A DNA stretch of 64,000 nucleotides from Nitrospira sp. Its GTDB lineage: Bacteria > Nitrospirota > Nitrospiria > Nitrospirales > Nitrospiraceae. The stretch spans positions 3,644,001-3,708,000 of the forward strand of contig JBAOHZ010000009.1 in the NCBI GenBank assembly GCA_037045225.1. Reading direction: 5' to 3'. The notes beneath the pieces were generated by a model, which was not told the origin of the DNA, made no database searches, and was given only the letters and a program-made list of their open reading frames with translations. Of this stretch, positions 34,616 through 44,260 are shown piece by piece (the stretch's first letter is position 1; each line of letters starts with the position of its first letter). The translations under genes and the position numbers were made by a program.

Positions 34616-35755
34616 ATGGCCACGTTTTCCACCCCTCCGTTGTACCCTTCTGACCCATCTATTCCCTCCATACCTCCGACGATCGATATCCGTGGGATCG
34701 TGCGCCGCCACGGTGCGGTCACGGCCGTGGATCAGGTGAGCTTCCAGGTCCGGCGTGGCGAGTTTTTTTCCATTCTCGGTCCGAGTGGAGCAGGAAAAAC
34801 CTCGGTCTTGCGCATGCTGGCGGGTTTCGAAGATCCGGACGAAGGCGACCTGCTGATCGACGGGCAATCGATGCTCGGTGTGCCGCCGAATCGCCGGCCG
34901 GTGAATCTGGTGTTTCAATCCTACGCCTTATTTCCTCACCTTACCGTGTTCGACAACGTGGCCTTCGGCCTGAGGATGCGTCGCATCTCGTCCGCGCGCA
35001 TCGATGAGCAGGTGCGCCGGGCCTTGGGGATGGTCAAGCTGTTTGGTAGAGAAACGCGGATGCCCTCTCAATTGTCGGGCGGCGAACAGCAACGTGTGGC
35101 TCTGGCTCGTGCCTTGGTGAACACACCGGCTGTGGTCTTGCTCGACGAACCGTTGGCGGCGTTGGATCAACAGCTGCGGCAGGCCATGCAGGTTGAGCTG
35201 AAATCTATCCAAGAGCAGGCGGGGCTGACCTGTGTCTGTGTCACGCATCATCAGGAAGAGGCGATGATGATGTCGGACCGTATTGCCGTTATGCACCAGG
35301 GGCGCATGTGGCAGGTCGGGAGCCCACGCGAGGTCTATGAGCGGCCGTGTAATTTGTTTGTGTCTCGATTTCTCGGCGTGTCGAACGAATTGCCGGGTAC
35401 GATCGGATCTTTGGTCGGGGAGGAGCGCGTGTTTCGGCCGGCCGATCACGAGCAGCCATCGGTTTCCGTACGCATCGCTTCCACCGAACAGGCCGGTCGT
35501 TCAGCCACACTCTCGCTTCGGCCGGAACATATCCGGATGGCGCACGAGCGGCTGTCTACTTCCGATCCGGTACTCTCCGGCCGGGTGGAGAAGGTGTTCT
35601 TTGCCGGGAGTGACACGAAGTATTTGGTACGGGTCGGCCGTGACCGTGTATGGGAAACTAGAATGGCCTCGGGCACATCGCAGGCTCCGTTCACCGCGGG
35701 AGATCCGGTGTTTCTCCACTGGTCCTTGGCTGATGCGCGGGTATTTTTCGAGTGA
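34616..35755 (+). CDS. potA: Spermidine/putrescine ABC transporter ATPase
   Basis: 379 aa. Walker A GPSGAGKTS, Q-loop VFQSYALFPHLTV, signature LSGGEQQRVALARAL, Walker B VVLLDEPLAALD, and the switch His in VTHHQEEAMMMSD. A C-terminal TOBE regulatory domain follows (SLRPEHIRMA and RVEKVFFAGSDTKYLVRV). The order potA-potB-potC-potD with tiny gaps or overlaps makes a complete polyamine importer operon. The first 20 residues are Pro/Ser-rich and unusual; no good ribosome site precedes the ATG at 34616. Confidence 0.93.
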   Translation: MATFSTPPLYPSDPSIPSIPPTIDIRGIVRRHGAVTAVDQVSFQVRRGEFFSILGPSGAGKTSVLRMLAGFEDPDEGDLLIDGQSMLGVPPNRRPVNLVFQSYALFPHLTVFDNVAFGLRMRRISSARIDEQVRRALGMVKLFGRETRMPSQLSGGEQQRVALARALVNTPAVVLLDEPLAALDQQLRQAMQVELKSIQEQAGLTCVCVTHHQEEAMMMSDRIAVMHQGRMWQVGSPREVYERPCNLFVSRFLGVSNELPGTIGSLVGEERVFRPADHEQPSVSVRIASTEQAGRSATLSLRPEHIRMAHERLSTSDPVLSGRVEKVFFAGSDTKYLVRVGRDRVWETRMASGTSQAPFTAGDPVFLHWSLADARVFFE

Positions 35756-35757
35756 CC

Positions 35758-36648
35758 ATGCCTGTCCGCAACACATCATCTTCCTCCGCACCTCTTGGGT
35801 CTGCCTGCCGTTCCTGCTGGCTGGCCGTTCCCGGTCTGCTGTGGATGGGCCTGTTTTTTCTGGCGCCGCTGGCCTTGGTGTTCGCGATCAGTTTTGCCTC
35901 CCGTGGAACCTACGGCGGCATTGTATGGGAGTTCACGGCGGCGAATTATCTGGATCTGTGGCATCCCCTGTACGGCAAGATTCTCGGGCAATCGTTCTTG
36001 TACGCGAGTCTCACCACGGCGATCTGCTTCGTGCTCGGGTTTCCGCTCGCCTACATGATCGCCAGAAGTCCGGCCCGGTGGCAGCCGGTGTTGTTGCTGC
36101 TGGTGATGTTACCGTTCTGGACGAATTTTCTCGTACGAACCTACGCCTGGATGATTGTGCTGCGCCAGGACGGCCTTGTGAACGGCCTGTTGCTCGCGCT
36201 CGGAATAGTGGACGCCCCGCTTGAATTGCTGTACACACCGGCGGCCGTCGTGATCGGACTGGTATACGGGTACCTTCCCTTTATGGTGTTGCCTCTCTAT
36301 GTCGCCGTGGAACGGCTGGACCCGCTCCTGGTGGAGGCGGCCTGGGATCTGTACGCCTCGCGTTGGGCGGTCTTCACGCGGATCGTGGTTCCACTCACCA
36401 TGCCGGGCATCGTCGGCGGCTGTGTCCTGGTCTTCATCCCGTCGATCGGCTCGTTCATCACACCGGACCTCCTCGGCGGGGCGAGAAGCATGATGATCGG
36501 CAACCTCATTCAACACGAGTATCTGGTGGTGCGTGACTGGCCCTTGGGATCGGCGGTGTCCTTCGTGCTGATGGGGATCGTGACGGCCGCGGTGGGGTTG
36601 TATTATCGTCATGCTGCCCGGGCTGCCGGGCCGCTGGAGGGACGATGA
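35758..36648 (+). CDS. potB: Spermidine/putrescine ABC transporter permease
   Basis: 296 aa from the ATG at 35758; a GTG at 35752 overlapping the potA stop is also possible. Six membrane helices, starting WLAVPGLLWMGLFFLAPLALVF. The cytoplasmic EAA-type loop that contacts PotA reads LVEAAWDLYASRWAVFTRIVVP. PFWTNFLVRTYAWMIVL is typical of PotB. It pairs with PotC in the inner membrane. Confidence 0.93.
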   Translation: MPVRNTSSSSAPLGSACRSCWLAVPGLLWMGLFFLAPLALVFAISFASRGTYGGIVWEFTAANYLDLWHPLYGKILGQSFLYASLTTAICFVLGFPLAYMIARSPARWQPVLLLLVMLPFWTNFLVRTYAWMIVLRQDGLVNGLLLALGIVDAPLELLYTPAAVVIGLVYGYLPFMVLPLYVAVERLDPLLVEAAWDLYASRWAVFTRIVVPLTMPGIVGGCVLVFIPSIGSFITPDLLGGARSMMIGNLIQHEYLVVRDWPLGSAVSFVLMGIVTAAVGLYYRHAARAAGPLEGR

Positions 36649-37418
36649 GGCGAGGATTGGCGAGCCTAAGCCTCGTCAGCATTCTGGCCATGCTGTTTCT
36701 CTATGGCCCCATTTTCGTGCTGGTGCTCTACTCGTTTAATACCGCCCACCTGTCGATGGCCTGGCGAGGAACGACGCTCAAGTGGTATGTCGCACTCTGG
36801 CATGACGAGGCGCTGCTCGCCGCGACTGCGAATAGCCTGCTCATTGCCGTGAGCTCGACTATCGGCGCGACCCTGCTGGGCGGGCTGATGGCGCTCGGCA
36901 TGGAGCGCATGCCCCTGCGCCGGCAGCAGCTCATCGAAGGCGGGTTGGTGCTGCCGCTCGTCATTCCGGAAGTCATGATGGGCGTGGCGTTGATGCTGCT
37001 CTTCGTGCTGCTCAAGATGCCGCTTGGTCTCACCACGGTGATCCTTGGCCACATTGCGTTTAATATTCCGCTGGTCACCATCATGATCCGCGCGCGGTTA
37101 CGCAAATTAGATCCGGCGTTAGGCGAGGCGGCGGCCGATCTGGGCGCGGACTCCTGGCAGGTCTTCCGGCATGTCACGTTGCCGCTCTTGCGTCCGGCGA
37201 TCTGGGGCGCGGTGCTGGTGGCGTTTACGGTCTCGCTCGACGATTTTCTGGTGACGTTCTTCACGGCCGGTCCCGGCGCGACGACCCTGCCGTTGAAGGT
37301 CTATTCGATGATCAAATCCGGTGTGACGCCTGAGATCAATGCGCTGTCCGCGCTGCTGCTGGCCATTTCCATGGCCTGTGTTGCCCTCTCCCTTCATCTG
37401 CAACGCCGCGAGGTGTAA
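36645..37418 (+). CDS. potC: Spermidine/putrescine ABC transporter permease
   Basis: 257 aa; the ATG overlaps the potB stop (ATGA), which indicates translational coupling. Six membrane helices. The N-terminal LYGPIFVLVLYSFN is characteristic of PotC, and the EAA loop reads GEAAADLGADSWQVFRHVTLP. SLDDFLVTFFTAGPGATTLP is also typical of the PotC family. Confidence 0.93.
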   Translation: MRRGLASLSLVSILAMLFLYGPIFVLVLYSFNTAHLSMAWRGTTLKWYVALWHDEALLAATANSLLIAVSSTIGATLLGGLMALGMERMPLRRQQLIEGGLVLPLVIPEVMMGVALMLLFVLLKMPLGLTTVILGHIAFNIPLVTIMIRARLRKLDPALGEAAADLGADSWQVFRHVTLPLLRPAIWGAVLVAFTVSLDDFLVTFFTAGPGATTLPLKVYSMIKSGVTPEINALSALLLAISMACVALSLHLQRREV

Positions 37419-38489
37419 GTGGGGACTCGTCTTCGATGGTTGAGCCAATGGGGGCTGTGCCTCATCTGTTTGGTACTGACCATGTCTTCCTGCGGGCAAG
37501 ATTCAGTCGGTGATCCTGCCGGGAACCGACCGGTCCTGCATTACTTCACCTGGTCCGACTATGTAGGGCCTAAGCTGATTCAGGACTTCGAACGACGCGA
37601 GGGCGTGAAGGTGGTCATCGATACCTTCAGCAGCAATGAAGAGTTGTTGGCCAAACTCCAGAGCGGAGCCACGGGGTATGATGTCGCGGTACCCTCCGAT
37701 TTCATGGTGGCCATCATGATCCAGCAGGGGCTGCTGAGTGAGTTGGACCAGCCGGCGCTCCCCAACGCCTCGTTCTTGGAACCGCATTTACAAGCTCTGC
37801 CCTTCGATCCGGAGCGACGTTACTCGGTTCCGTATCTATGGGGTAGCGTGGGGATCGGATACGACTCCGCGGTGATCCCAACGCCGCCGGATAGTTGGGC
37901 GATCCTCTGGGATCCGCGTTACAAAGGCCGCATCAGTATGTTGAACGACCAGCGTGAAGTCTTCGGCGCGGTGTTGCGTTCCATGGGGCAATCGATGAAC
38001 AGCACGGATCCGCAGGTGATCGAGGCGGCAAAGGAGCGGTTGCTGCAGCAGAAACCCCTGGTGAAGCTCTATACGAGTGATCATTACGATCAGTTGTTGG
38101 CTTCAGGGGAGGTGGTCCTGGCGCATGCCTGGGGAGGACCGGTGGCGAGGGCCATGGCCGAGCGGCCTTCCATTCGTTATGTGGTCCCGAAGGAAGGGGC
38201 GACTTTGTGGGCGGATTGCCTGGTGGTGCTTCGGACGGCGCCTCAGAAACAGTTAGCCATGCGTTTTATCAACTATCTCATGGAGCCTCAGGTTGCGGCG
38301 CGCACGTCGGAGCGGCTGCGTTTTGCCTCCGCTTCCCGGCCGGCCCGGGAATTGGTGAGCGCCTCAACGAGGAATAATCCGGCGGTCTATCCGCCGCTTG
38401 ACCAACTGGGTCGATTGGAATGGATGAAGGATGTCGGCCGGGGGATCCGCCTCTATGACCGGGCCTGGACGGAGCTAAAAATGCAGTGA
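37419..38489 (+). CDS. potD: Spermidine/putrescine-binding lipoprotein
   Basis: 356 aa with a GTG start right after the potC stop. A lipoprotein signal ends in LTMSSC, so the protein should be anchored on the periplasmic side. The mature part begins with LHYFTWSDYVGPKLIQDFER, the PotD opening, and carries YDVAVPSDFMVAIMIQQGLL and PYLWGSVGIGYDS. The family delivers polyamine to PotBC. Ligand preference (putrescine or spermidine) cannot be read safely. Confidence 0.92.
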   Translation: MGTRLRWLSQWGLCLICLVLTMSSCGQDSVGDPAGNRPVLHYFTWSDYVGPKLIQDFERREGVKVVIDTFSSNEELLAKLQSGATGYDVAVPSDFMVAIMIQQGLLSELDQPALPNASFLEPHLQALPFDPERRYSVPYLWGSVGIGYDSAVIPTPPDSWAILWDPRYKGRISMLNDQREVFGAVLRSMGQSMNSTDPQVIEAAKERLLQQKPLVKLYTSDHYDQLLASGEVVLAHAWGGPVARAMAERPSIRYVVPKEGATLWADCLVVLRTAPQKQLAMRFINYLMEPQVAARTSERLRFASASRPARELVSASTRNNPAVYPPLDQLGRLEWMKDVGRGIRLYDRAWTELKMQ

Positions 38490-38535
38490 GTGATGGGTAC
38501 GGGTCTTGTTTCAAATGCACTGGAGAATCAGTATA

Positions 38536-39933
38536 ATGCGCGCGCTGTCCTGCATGGTTCGATACTCCTGCACACTGTGTGACGATATGTTCCAATTCAG
38601 AAATCGCCGGAAGGACGGCTCCTGTCCATCGGCTTTGAGTCGTGGGCTCTGGCTGGTGATCGGCCTGCTAGGTCTTGGTCTGCTTGGTGGCGGGATTGCG
38701 CAGGCGACTGAGCCGACTCCGGCCAAGACGACCCCTTTTTCTCCGCCGGTGGCCCGTCTGGACCTGTCCGAGGCGATGGCCTTGTTCCTGAAGCAGAACC
38801 TGGATTTATTGATCGCCAGGTATGGCATCGAGTCCAGCAAAGGACAACAGATTACCGCACGGCTCTTTCCGAATCCGGTGGCGCAGGTGGGAAACGTGGC
38901 TTCGTTTACGCAGGGCAATACGCTGGCTAAAACCGGCGCCCTCACCATGCAGGTGCAGCAATTGTTTGAATTGGCCGGCAAGCGCGGCTACCGCATCGAA
39001 AGCGCCGGCTTCGGGGTGCAGTCGGCGGAAGCGGATTTTGAAGATGCCGTCCGGCAGTTGGGGTTCACGATCAAGGACGCCTACTATCGAGTGTTGGTGG
39101 CACAGCGCCGGTTGTCTCTGGCCGAAGAAAACCGAGACCGATTTGCGCGTATTCTGGACGTCAATACGATCCGTTTTAAGAAGGGCTACATTGCCGAAGT
39201 CGATCTGATCCGAATTCGTCTCCAGGTGGTGGATTTCCAATCTCAAGTGATCGAGGCGATTCAGGAGGGCGAGTCCGCCCGAGCCGATCTCCGGCAACTG
39301 CTGCGGCTCTCTCCGGCGTCGAAGCTGGAGCTGACGACCGAAATGGACTACCGGCGCGTGGATCCCGACATGGAACGGCTCAGGTCGGTGGCCCTGGATG
39401 TCCGCCCCGATATCAAGAGCCGGCGGGCGACTCTGTCGCAACGAGAGGCGGATCTCAAACTGGCCAAAGCCTTTCGGATTCCGGATGTGACGATCGGCGC
39501 AGGTTATTCGGTGCAGGGCTCGCGAGGTCCCGACAACCAGCAGATGGGAATCCTAAATCTCGGAGTGCCCCTGCCGTTATTCAATCGGAACCAAGGCGGG
39601 ATCGTCCAGGCTGAAGTCGGCGTGCAGGCCGCGCAGGCTGAATTGGATCGCACGGTGAATCAGGTGGAAAACCAGGTGGATGTGGCCTACCGCAATCTCC
39701 TCCAGAGTCGCCGGCTGGTGGAAGCCTATCTGGCGGGAGTCCTGGAAGATGCCCGTTCCACCTTCACCATCGTTGAACGCGCCTATGAGCGGGGAGGCGC
39801 CACGATTTTGGATCTCCTCGACGCCGCGCGGACGTCCCGGACAATCCAACAGAATTTCATCGAGGCCCTCTTTACCTATCAGCGGAACCTGTTTCAATTG
39901 GAGAGTTCGGTCGGGCAGGAGATTACCTCATGA
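38536..39933 (+). CDS. Outer-membrane efflux channel of the second RND system
   Basis: 465 aa from the ATG at 38536 (GGAG 10 bases upstream); a later in-frame ATG at 38587 also opens onto the signal sequence (LWLVIGLLGLGLLGGGIAQA). Two OEP repeats are visible: LDLSEAMALFLKQNLDLLIA with TARLFPNPVAQVGNV, and the second at LGVPLPLFNRNQGGIVQAE. It ends with RGGATILDLLDAARTSRTIQ, the TolC/CzcC-type C-terminal helix. First gene of an efflux operon; the adaptor start overlaps its stop (ATGA). Confidence 0.88.
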   Translation: MRALSCMVRYSCTLCDDMFQFRNRRKDGSCPSALSRGLWLVIGLLGLGLLGGGIAQATEPTPAKTTPFSPPVARLDLSEAMALFLKQNLDLLIARYGIESSKGQQITARLFPNPVAQVGNVASFTQGNTLAKTGALTMQVQQLFELAGKRGYRIESAGFGVQSAEADFEDAVRQLGFTIKDAYYRVLVAQRRLSLAEENRDRFARILDVNTIRFKKGYIAEVDLIRIRLQVVDFQSQVIEAIQEGESARADLRQLLRLSPASKLELTTEMDYRRVDPDMERLRSVALDVRPDIKSRRATLSQREADLKLAKAFRIPDVTIGAGYSVQGSRGPDNQQMGILNLGVPLPLFNRNQGGIVQAEVGVQAAQAELDRTVNQVENQVDVAYRNLLQSRRLVEAYLAGVLEDARSTFTIVERAYERGGATILDLLDAARTSRTIQQNFIEALFTYQRNLFQLESSVGQEITS

Positions 39934-41075
39934 TCTCTGGGGCGAGGCCGATCGCAGGAATGGCCGCGGCGCTGTCGCTGTGGGCTTGTAGCCAAACGCA
40001 GGAACCAGCGTCTTCGAAGCCACCCGTCACCCCGGAACATGTTGCCGTTGAGTCTCCGCCACAGTCCACGGGGCAGATCGAAACGGCCGTGGTGGATTTC
40101 AAACCCATCCAACCCGAGCTGGTCCTGGTCGGCAAGGTGGCCTACGGCGAAGACCGGTATTCGAAAATTTCCTCTCCGCTGCAAGGACGTGTGGTGGAGG
40201 TGCGGGCCAAGCTGGGCGACCACGTGGAGGCCGGCGCGACGTTGCTGGTCATCGACAGTTCCGATATTACCGCCGCCTATTCGGAGTTCGTGAAAGAAGC
40301 CTCCGAGTTGGAGTACTCCACGCGGGCGCAGGAACTTGCGAAGGAATTGTTTGCCACCAAGGCTTTGGCCCTGAAGGACCTCAAGCAGGCCGAGAACGAT
40401 TTGATCAAAGCGCGGGCTGAATTCCGGCGAGCGAAAGAGCGGTTGTTGTCCTTGCGCATTCCGGCTCAAGAGTTGGAGAAGCCGCTCGCTCAACAGCGTA
40501 TTACCTCGCGCTTCGAGATGAAGAGTCCCTTGACCGGCACCGTGGTCGAGCGGGCCGTCACTCCTGGGCAGTCTGTCGGCAGTGACGCCGGCCAGGTCTT
40601 ATTCACGGTGGCCGATCTGGATCGGTTGCAGGTCGTGGCCGATGTCTATGAGCGGGACCTCGCCTTGGTGAAAGTCAGTCAGGTGGGACGTATCAATGTG
40701 GAGGCCTATCCGGGGACCGATTTCGCTTCCGTCGTGGCGTCGATCGGGGATGTCGTCGATCCGAACACCCGTACCATCAAAGTTCGGGCCTGGGTCGACA
40801 ATCGCGATCAGCGCCTCAAGCCGGAAATGTTTGCTCGGCTGAGGCTGGACGTCGGTGATGCGACGCCGTTCCTGACGATTCCCAAAGAGGCGGTCGTCGA
40901 GATCGACGGGAAACATTTCGTCTATGTGGTGGATACGCCTCAGCACTACGAGAAGCGCGAGGTACTGGTGTCGAACGTCTCCGGTGGCCAGGTTCGCATT
41001 CTGGAGGGGTTGACGTCCGGTCAGCGCATTGTGATCAAGGGCGCGGTGTTGGTGAAGGGACAAGAGGCGAGGTAA
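39930..41075 (+). CDS. Periplasmic adaptor lipoprotein of the second RND system
   Basis: 381 aa. A lipobox LSLWAC puts the lipid on Cys20. Barrel-sandwich hybrid motifs: YSKISSPLQGRVVEVRAKLGD and RFEMKSPLTGTVVERAVTPG, on either side of a long helical hairpin (about residues 110-195). Then the beta barrel (LQVVADVYERDLALVKV, VDPNTRTIKVRAWVDN) and the membrane-proximal domain (FVYVVDTPQHYEKREVLV). It couples the channel at 38536 to the pump at 41128. Confidence 0.9.
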   Translation: MISGARPIAGMAAALSLWACSQTQEPASSKPPVTPEHVAVESPPQSTGQIETAVVDFKPIQPELVLVGKVAYGEDRYSKISSPLQGRVVEVRAKLGDHVEAGATLLVIDSSDITAAYSEFVKEASELEYSTRAQELAKELFATKALALKDLKQAENDLIKARAEFRRAKERLLSLRIPAQELEKPLAQQRITSRFEMKSPLTGTVVERAVTPGQSVGSDAGQVLFTVADLDRLQVVADVYERDLALVKVSQVGRINVEAYPGTDFASVVASIGDVVDPNTRTIKVRAWVDNRDQRLKPEMFARLRLDVGDATPFLTIPKEAVVEIDGKHFVYVVDTPQHYEKREVLVSNVSGGQVRILEGLTSGQRIVIKGAVLVKGQEAR

Positions 41076-41127
41076 TGAGTCAGCGCATCATCCTGCATGT
41101 CTATTCTCGCCGGCGGGTCCTCGTCTC

Positions 41128-44100
41128 ATGATCGTGCGAATCGTCGAGCTCTCGCTCGTCCAGCGTTTCCTGGTCTGTGCGCTCGGGTTCACTCTTCTCT
41201 TCGGCGGGCTCTATGCCTTCCAACAGCTCGACATCGTTGCCTATCCGGACCCTTCGCCTCCGATGGTGGAGGTGATCACCCAGTTCCCCGGTTGGTCCGC
41301 GGAAGAAATCGAACGGCAAATCACGGTTCCCATCGAGGTCGCCTTAAACGGCATGCCGGGCCTCACCGATATCCGTTCGCTCTCGATTTTCGGGTTAAGC
41401 GACGTGAAGATCTATTTCGATTTCGGGACGCAGTACTTTTTTGACCGGCAGGAAGTCATCAATCGTCTGGCCACCGTCAGTCTTCCTCAAAACGTGCAAC
41501 CGGCTCTGTCGCCTTGGTGGGCGATCGCGGAGATCTACCGCTACGAACTGGCCGGCGACGGAAAGACGAGCCTGACGGACCTCAAGACGATTCAGGATTG
41601 GCAGGTTCGGCGCGAGTTCCGTCGCGTCCCGGGCATCATCGATGTGACGGCCTTCGGAGGAACGACGCAGGAATATCACGTCGATATCGATCCCGGGAAA
41701 TTGATCAGCTATCAGGTCAGTCTGGCGCAGGTCATGGAGGCCTTGACGAACAGTAACGCCAACGTCGGCGGCAATTACCTGACAGTGGGCGCTCAAAACT
41801 ACAATATCCGTGGCCTGGGGCTGATCAACGGTCTGGCGGACATTGAAAATGTGATGGTGGCCGCAAAGGAAGGCACTCCCATTTTCGTGAAGACGCTGGG
41901 AACCGTGTCGGTGGGGCATCGGGTGCGGTTGGGCAAGGTCGGAATCGACGACCACGACGACGTGGTGGAAGGAGTGATTCTCCTGCAGCGCGGGTACAAG
42001 GCGCTGTCCGTCCTGGAGCGGGTGCGGGACAAGGTCGAGGAGCTGAATAAGTGGAAATTGCCGGAAGGGGTGAAGATCAAGACCTTCTATGACCGGACCG
42101 CTCTGATCCATACCACGGTTGAAACGGTCACTGACATTTTGATCAGCGGCATGGTCCTCGTGTTCGTGATCCTGTTCGTCTTTCTCGGGCATTTCCGTGC
42201 GTCGCTCATTGTGGCGCTGACGATTCCCATGTCGTTGCTGTTTACGTTCACGATGATGGTGATGATCGGGCAGTCGGCCAACCTTATTTCACTCGGCTCG
42301 ATCGATTTCGGCATCATCGTTGATGCGACGCTGGTGATGGTGGAGAGTATTTTTTTCCATCTCGGCCATGATCGCCGTTTGGGTCTCACCGTGCCGCAAC
42401 AAATTGTGCGCGCCGCGCGCCAGGTGGGCCAGCCGATTTTCTTTTCCACGGCCATCATCGTCGTGGCGTTCATTCCCCTGTTCACGATGACCGGGGTACC
42501 GGGAAAGATCTTCGCGCCGATGTCCATCACCTATGGTTTTGCCCTCTTTGGCGCGCTGCTCATGGCGTTTACGCTGGCGCCGGTGCTCTGCTCCCTTCTG
42601 TTGACGGGTGTGGTGAAGGAAGAAGATACGCGGTTTGTCGGTGCGATTCGCCGGACCTATCTGGCGGTGTTGCAATGGGCTCTGCGCCACAACGTGAAAG
42701 TGATCGGCGCGGCGCTGGTGCTGCTGGTCGGGGCATTCGGGGCGCTGCAATTCATCGGTGGAGAATTCATGCCGGCACTGGAGGAGGGGAATCTGTGGGT
42801 CCGCGCGACCATGCCGGTCGATATTTCCTACGACGAGGCTGCTCGCTTGGCCGGAGAAATCCGGCAGATGTTCAGGCAGTCGCCCGAGGTGGTCACGATC
42901 GTCTCTCAGCTCGGGAGACCCGACGATGGAACCGACCCCACGAGTTTTTTCAACGCGGAGTTCCTCGCGAATCTGAAGCCGCAGAAGGAGTGGCGGCCGG
43001 GGCTGAGCAAGGACCAGTTGGTGGAGGAGATCGAGGCGCGGCTAAAAGTCATTCCCGGGATTGTCTTCAACTTTTCGCAAGTCATTCAAGACAATGTGGA
43101 AGAGGCCATGTCCGGCGTGAAGGGAGAGAACTCCATTAAGCTTTTCGGCAACGACCTGAAGACCATGGAAGCGAAGGCGGTCGAGGTCGAAGCGGTGATG
43201 AAGGGCGTGCGAGGCGTGAAGGATTTGGGAATTTTCCGCTTGGTCGGACAGCCCAATCTGTTGATCCAGGTGGATCGGGAGGCCAGTGCCCGCTATGGAC
43301 TGCGAGTCTCCGATGTCAATGCGGTCGTACAGGCGGCGGTGGGAGGGCAGGGAGTAACCCAGGTGTTCGAGGGGGAGCGACTCTTCGATTTGGTCGTCCG
43401 CTTTCTGCCCGAATTTCGACGGGATGCCGAAACGATCGGAAATATTCTCGTGAGTACGCCGGATGGTGCGCGGATCCCTTTAAAACAGGTGGCGACGATC
43501 AGAACGCAGACCGGCGCGTTCATTATTTATCGGGAAAACAACGAACGCTATATTCCCATCAAGTTCAGCGTGCGCGATCGCGACCTCGAGAGCACAGTGA
43601 AGGAGGCGCAAGCGAAGATGGCCACAGCGGTTTCGCTCCCGGAGCGGTATCGGCTTGAATGGGCCGGCCAGTACGATCAATTGACGGCCGAACAGAAACG
43701 GCTGACCATGATCGTGCCGGTAAGTCTCGTGATCATCCTCTTTCTCCTCTATACGACGTTCAACTCGCTTACGAATGCGCTCTTGGTGCTGGTCACGGTT
43801 CCCTTTGCGTTGATCGGAGGCATTTTCTCGCTGGTCTTTACTGGTACCCATTTCAGCATTTCTGCGGCGGTGGGTGTGATTTCGACGCTGGGAGTAGCGA
43901 TTCTCGGAGGAGTCCTGTTAATCTCACGTATCGAGGATTTTCGTCTCAACGGGCTGGATTTGCGCGAGGCTGTGTTGAAGGGCGCGGATGTGCAGATGCG
44001 CCCGATTCTCATGGCGACACTGGCGGCGGCCATCGGGTTGCTCCCGGCGGCCTTGGCCACCGGGATCGGTTCGCAGGCGCAACAACCGCTGGCCCGGGTG

Positions 44101-44235
44101 GTGGTGGGCGGGATGCTCACGGCGGCCGTGCTGATCCTTGTCGTATTGCCGGTATTGTATGAAGTCGTGCATCGTCGCACGGCGAGCACGCGAACGGTCG
44201 AACGGGGCCAGGAACCGACCGTTCCATATTCATGA
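41128..44235 (+). CDS. Heavy-metal efflux RND pump, CzcA/CusA family (second copy)
   Basis: 1035 aa. After the first helix it has LDIVAYPDPSPPMVEVITQFP and EEIERQITVPIEVALNGMPG, hallmark of HME-RND pumps. The fourth-helix motif is IDFGIIVDATLVMVES, a DFG-type variant with DAT in place of the DG-A/S of the pump at 9689-12793. Another difference is FFDRQEVINRLATV. The pump is thus a distinct paralogue with perhaps different ion specificity. It starts 52 bases after the adaptor gene. The HEAT-repeat gene downstream may belong to the same transcript. Confidence 0.92.
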   Translation: MIVRIVELSLVQRFLVCALGFTLLFGGLYAFQQLDIVAYPDPSPPMVEVITQFPGWSAEEIERQITVPIEVALNGMPGLTDIRSLSIFGLSDVKIYFDFGTQYFFDRQEVINRLATVSLPQNVQPALSPWWAIAEIYRYELAGDGKTSLTDLKTIQDWQVRREFRRVPGIIDVTAFGGTTQEYHVDIDPGKLISYQVSLAQVMEALTNSNANVGGNYLTVGAQNYNIRGLGLINGLADIENVMVAAKEGTPIFVKTLGTVSVGHRVRLGKVGIDDHDDVVEGVILLQRGYKALSVLERVRDKVEELNKWKLPEGVKIKTFYDRTALIHTTVETVTDILISGMVLVFVILFVFLGHFRASLIVALTIPMSLLFTFTMMVMIGQSANLISLGSIDFGIIVDATLVMVESIFFHLGHDRRLGLTVPQQIVRAARQVGQPIFFSTAIIVVAFIPLFTMTGVPGKIFAPMSITYGFALFGALLMAFTLAPVLCSLLLTGVVKEEDTRFVGAIRRTYLAVLQWALRHNVKVIGAALVLLVGAFGALQFIGGEFMPALEEGNLWVRATMPVDISYDEAARLAGEIRQMFRQSPEVVTIVSQLGRPDDGTDPTSFFNAEFLANLKPQKEWRPGLSKDQLVEEIEARLKVIPGIVFNFSQVIQDNVEEAMSGVKGENSIKLFGNDLKTMEAKAVEVEAVMKGVRGVKDLGIFRLVGQPNLLIQVDREASARYGLRVSDVNAVVQAAVGGQGVTQVFEGERLFDLVVRFLPEFRRDAETIGNILVSTPDGARIPLKQVATIRTQTGAFIIYRENNERYIPIKFSVRDRDLESTVKEAQAKMATAVSLPERYRLEWAGQYDQLTAEQKRLTMIVPVSLVIILFLLYTTFNSLTNALLVLVTVPFALIGGIFSLVFTGTHFSISAAVGVISTLGVAILGGVLLISRIEDFRLNGLDLREAVLKGADVQMRPILMATLAAAIGLLPAALATGIGSQAQQPLARVVVGGMLTAAVLILVVLPVLYEVVHRRTASTRTVERGQEPTVPYS

Positions 44236-44260
44236 TCAAGACTGTAAGGGGTACGTCATT

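Noticed and set aside
34163..34918. N-terminal extension of glgC to 664 residues
   Set aside because: The extension is not protein-like, overlaps the small plus-strand gene and potA, and GlgC starts naturally at MAKIFTMVLAGGKG.
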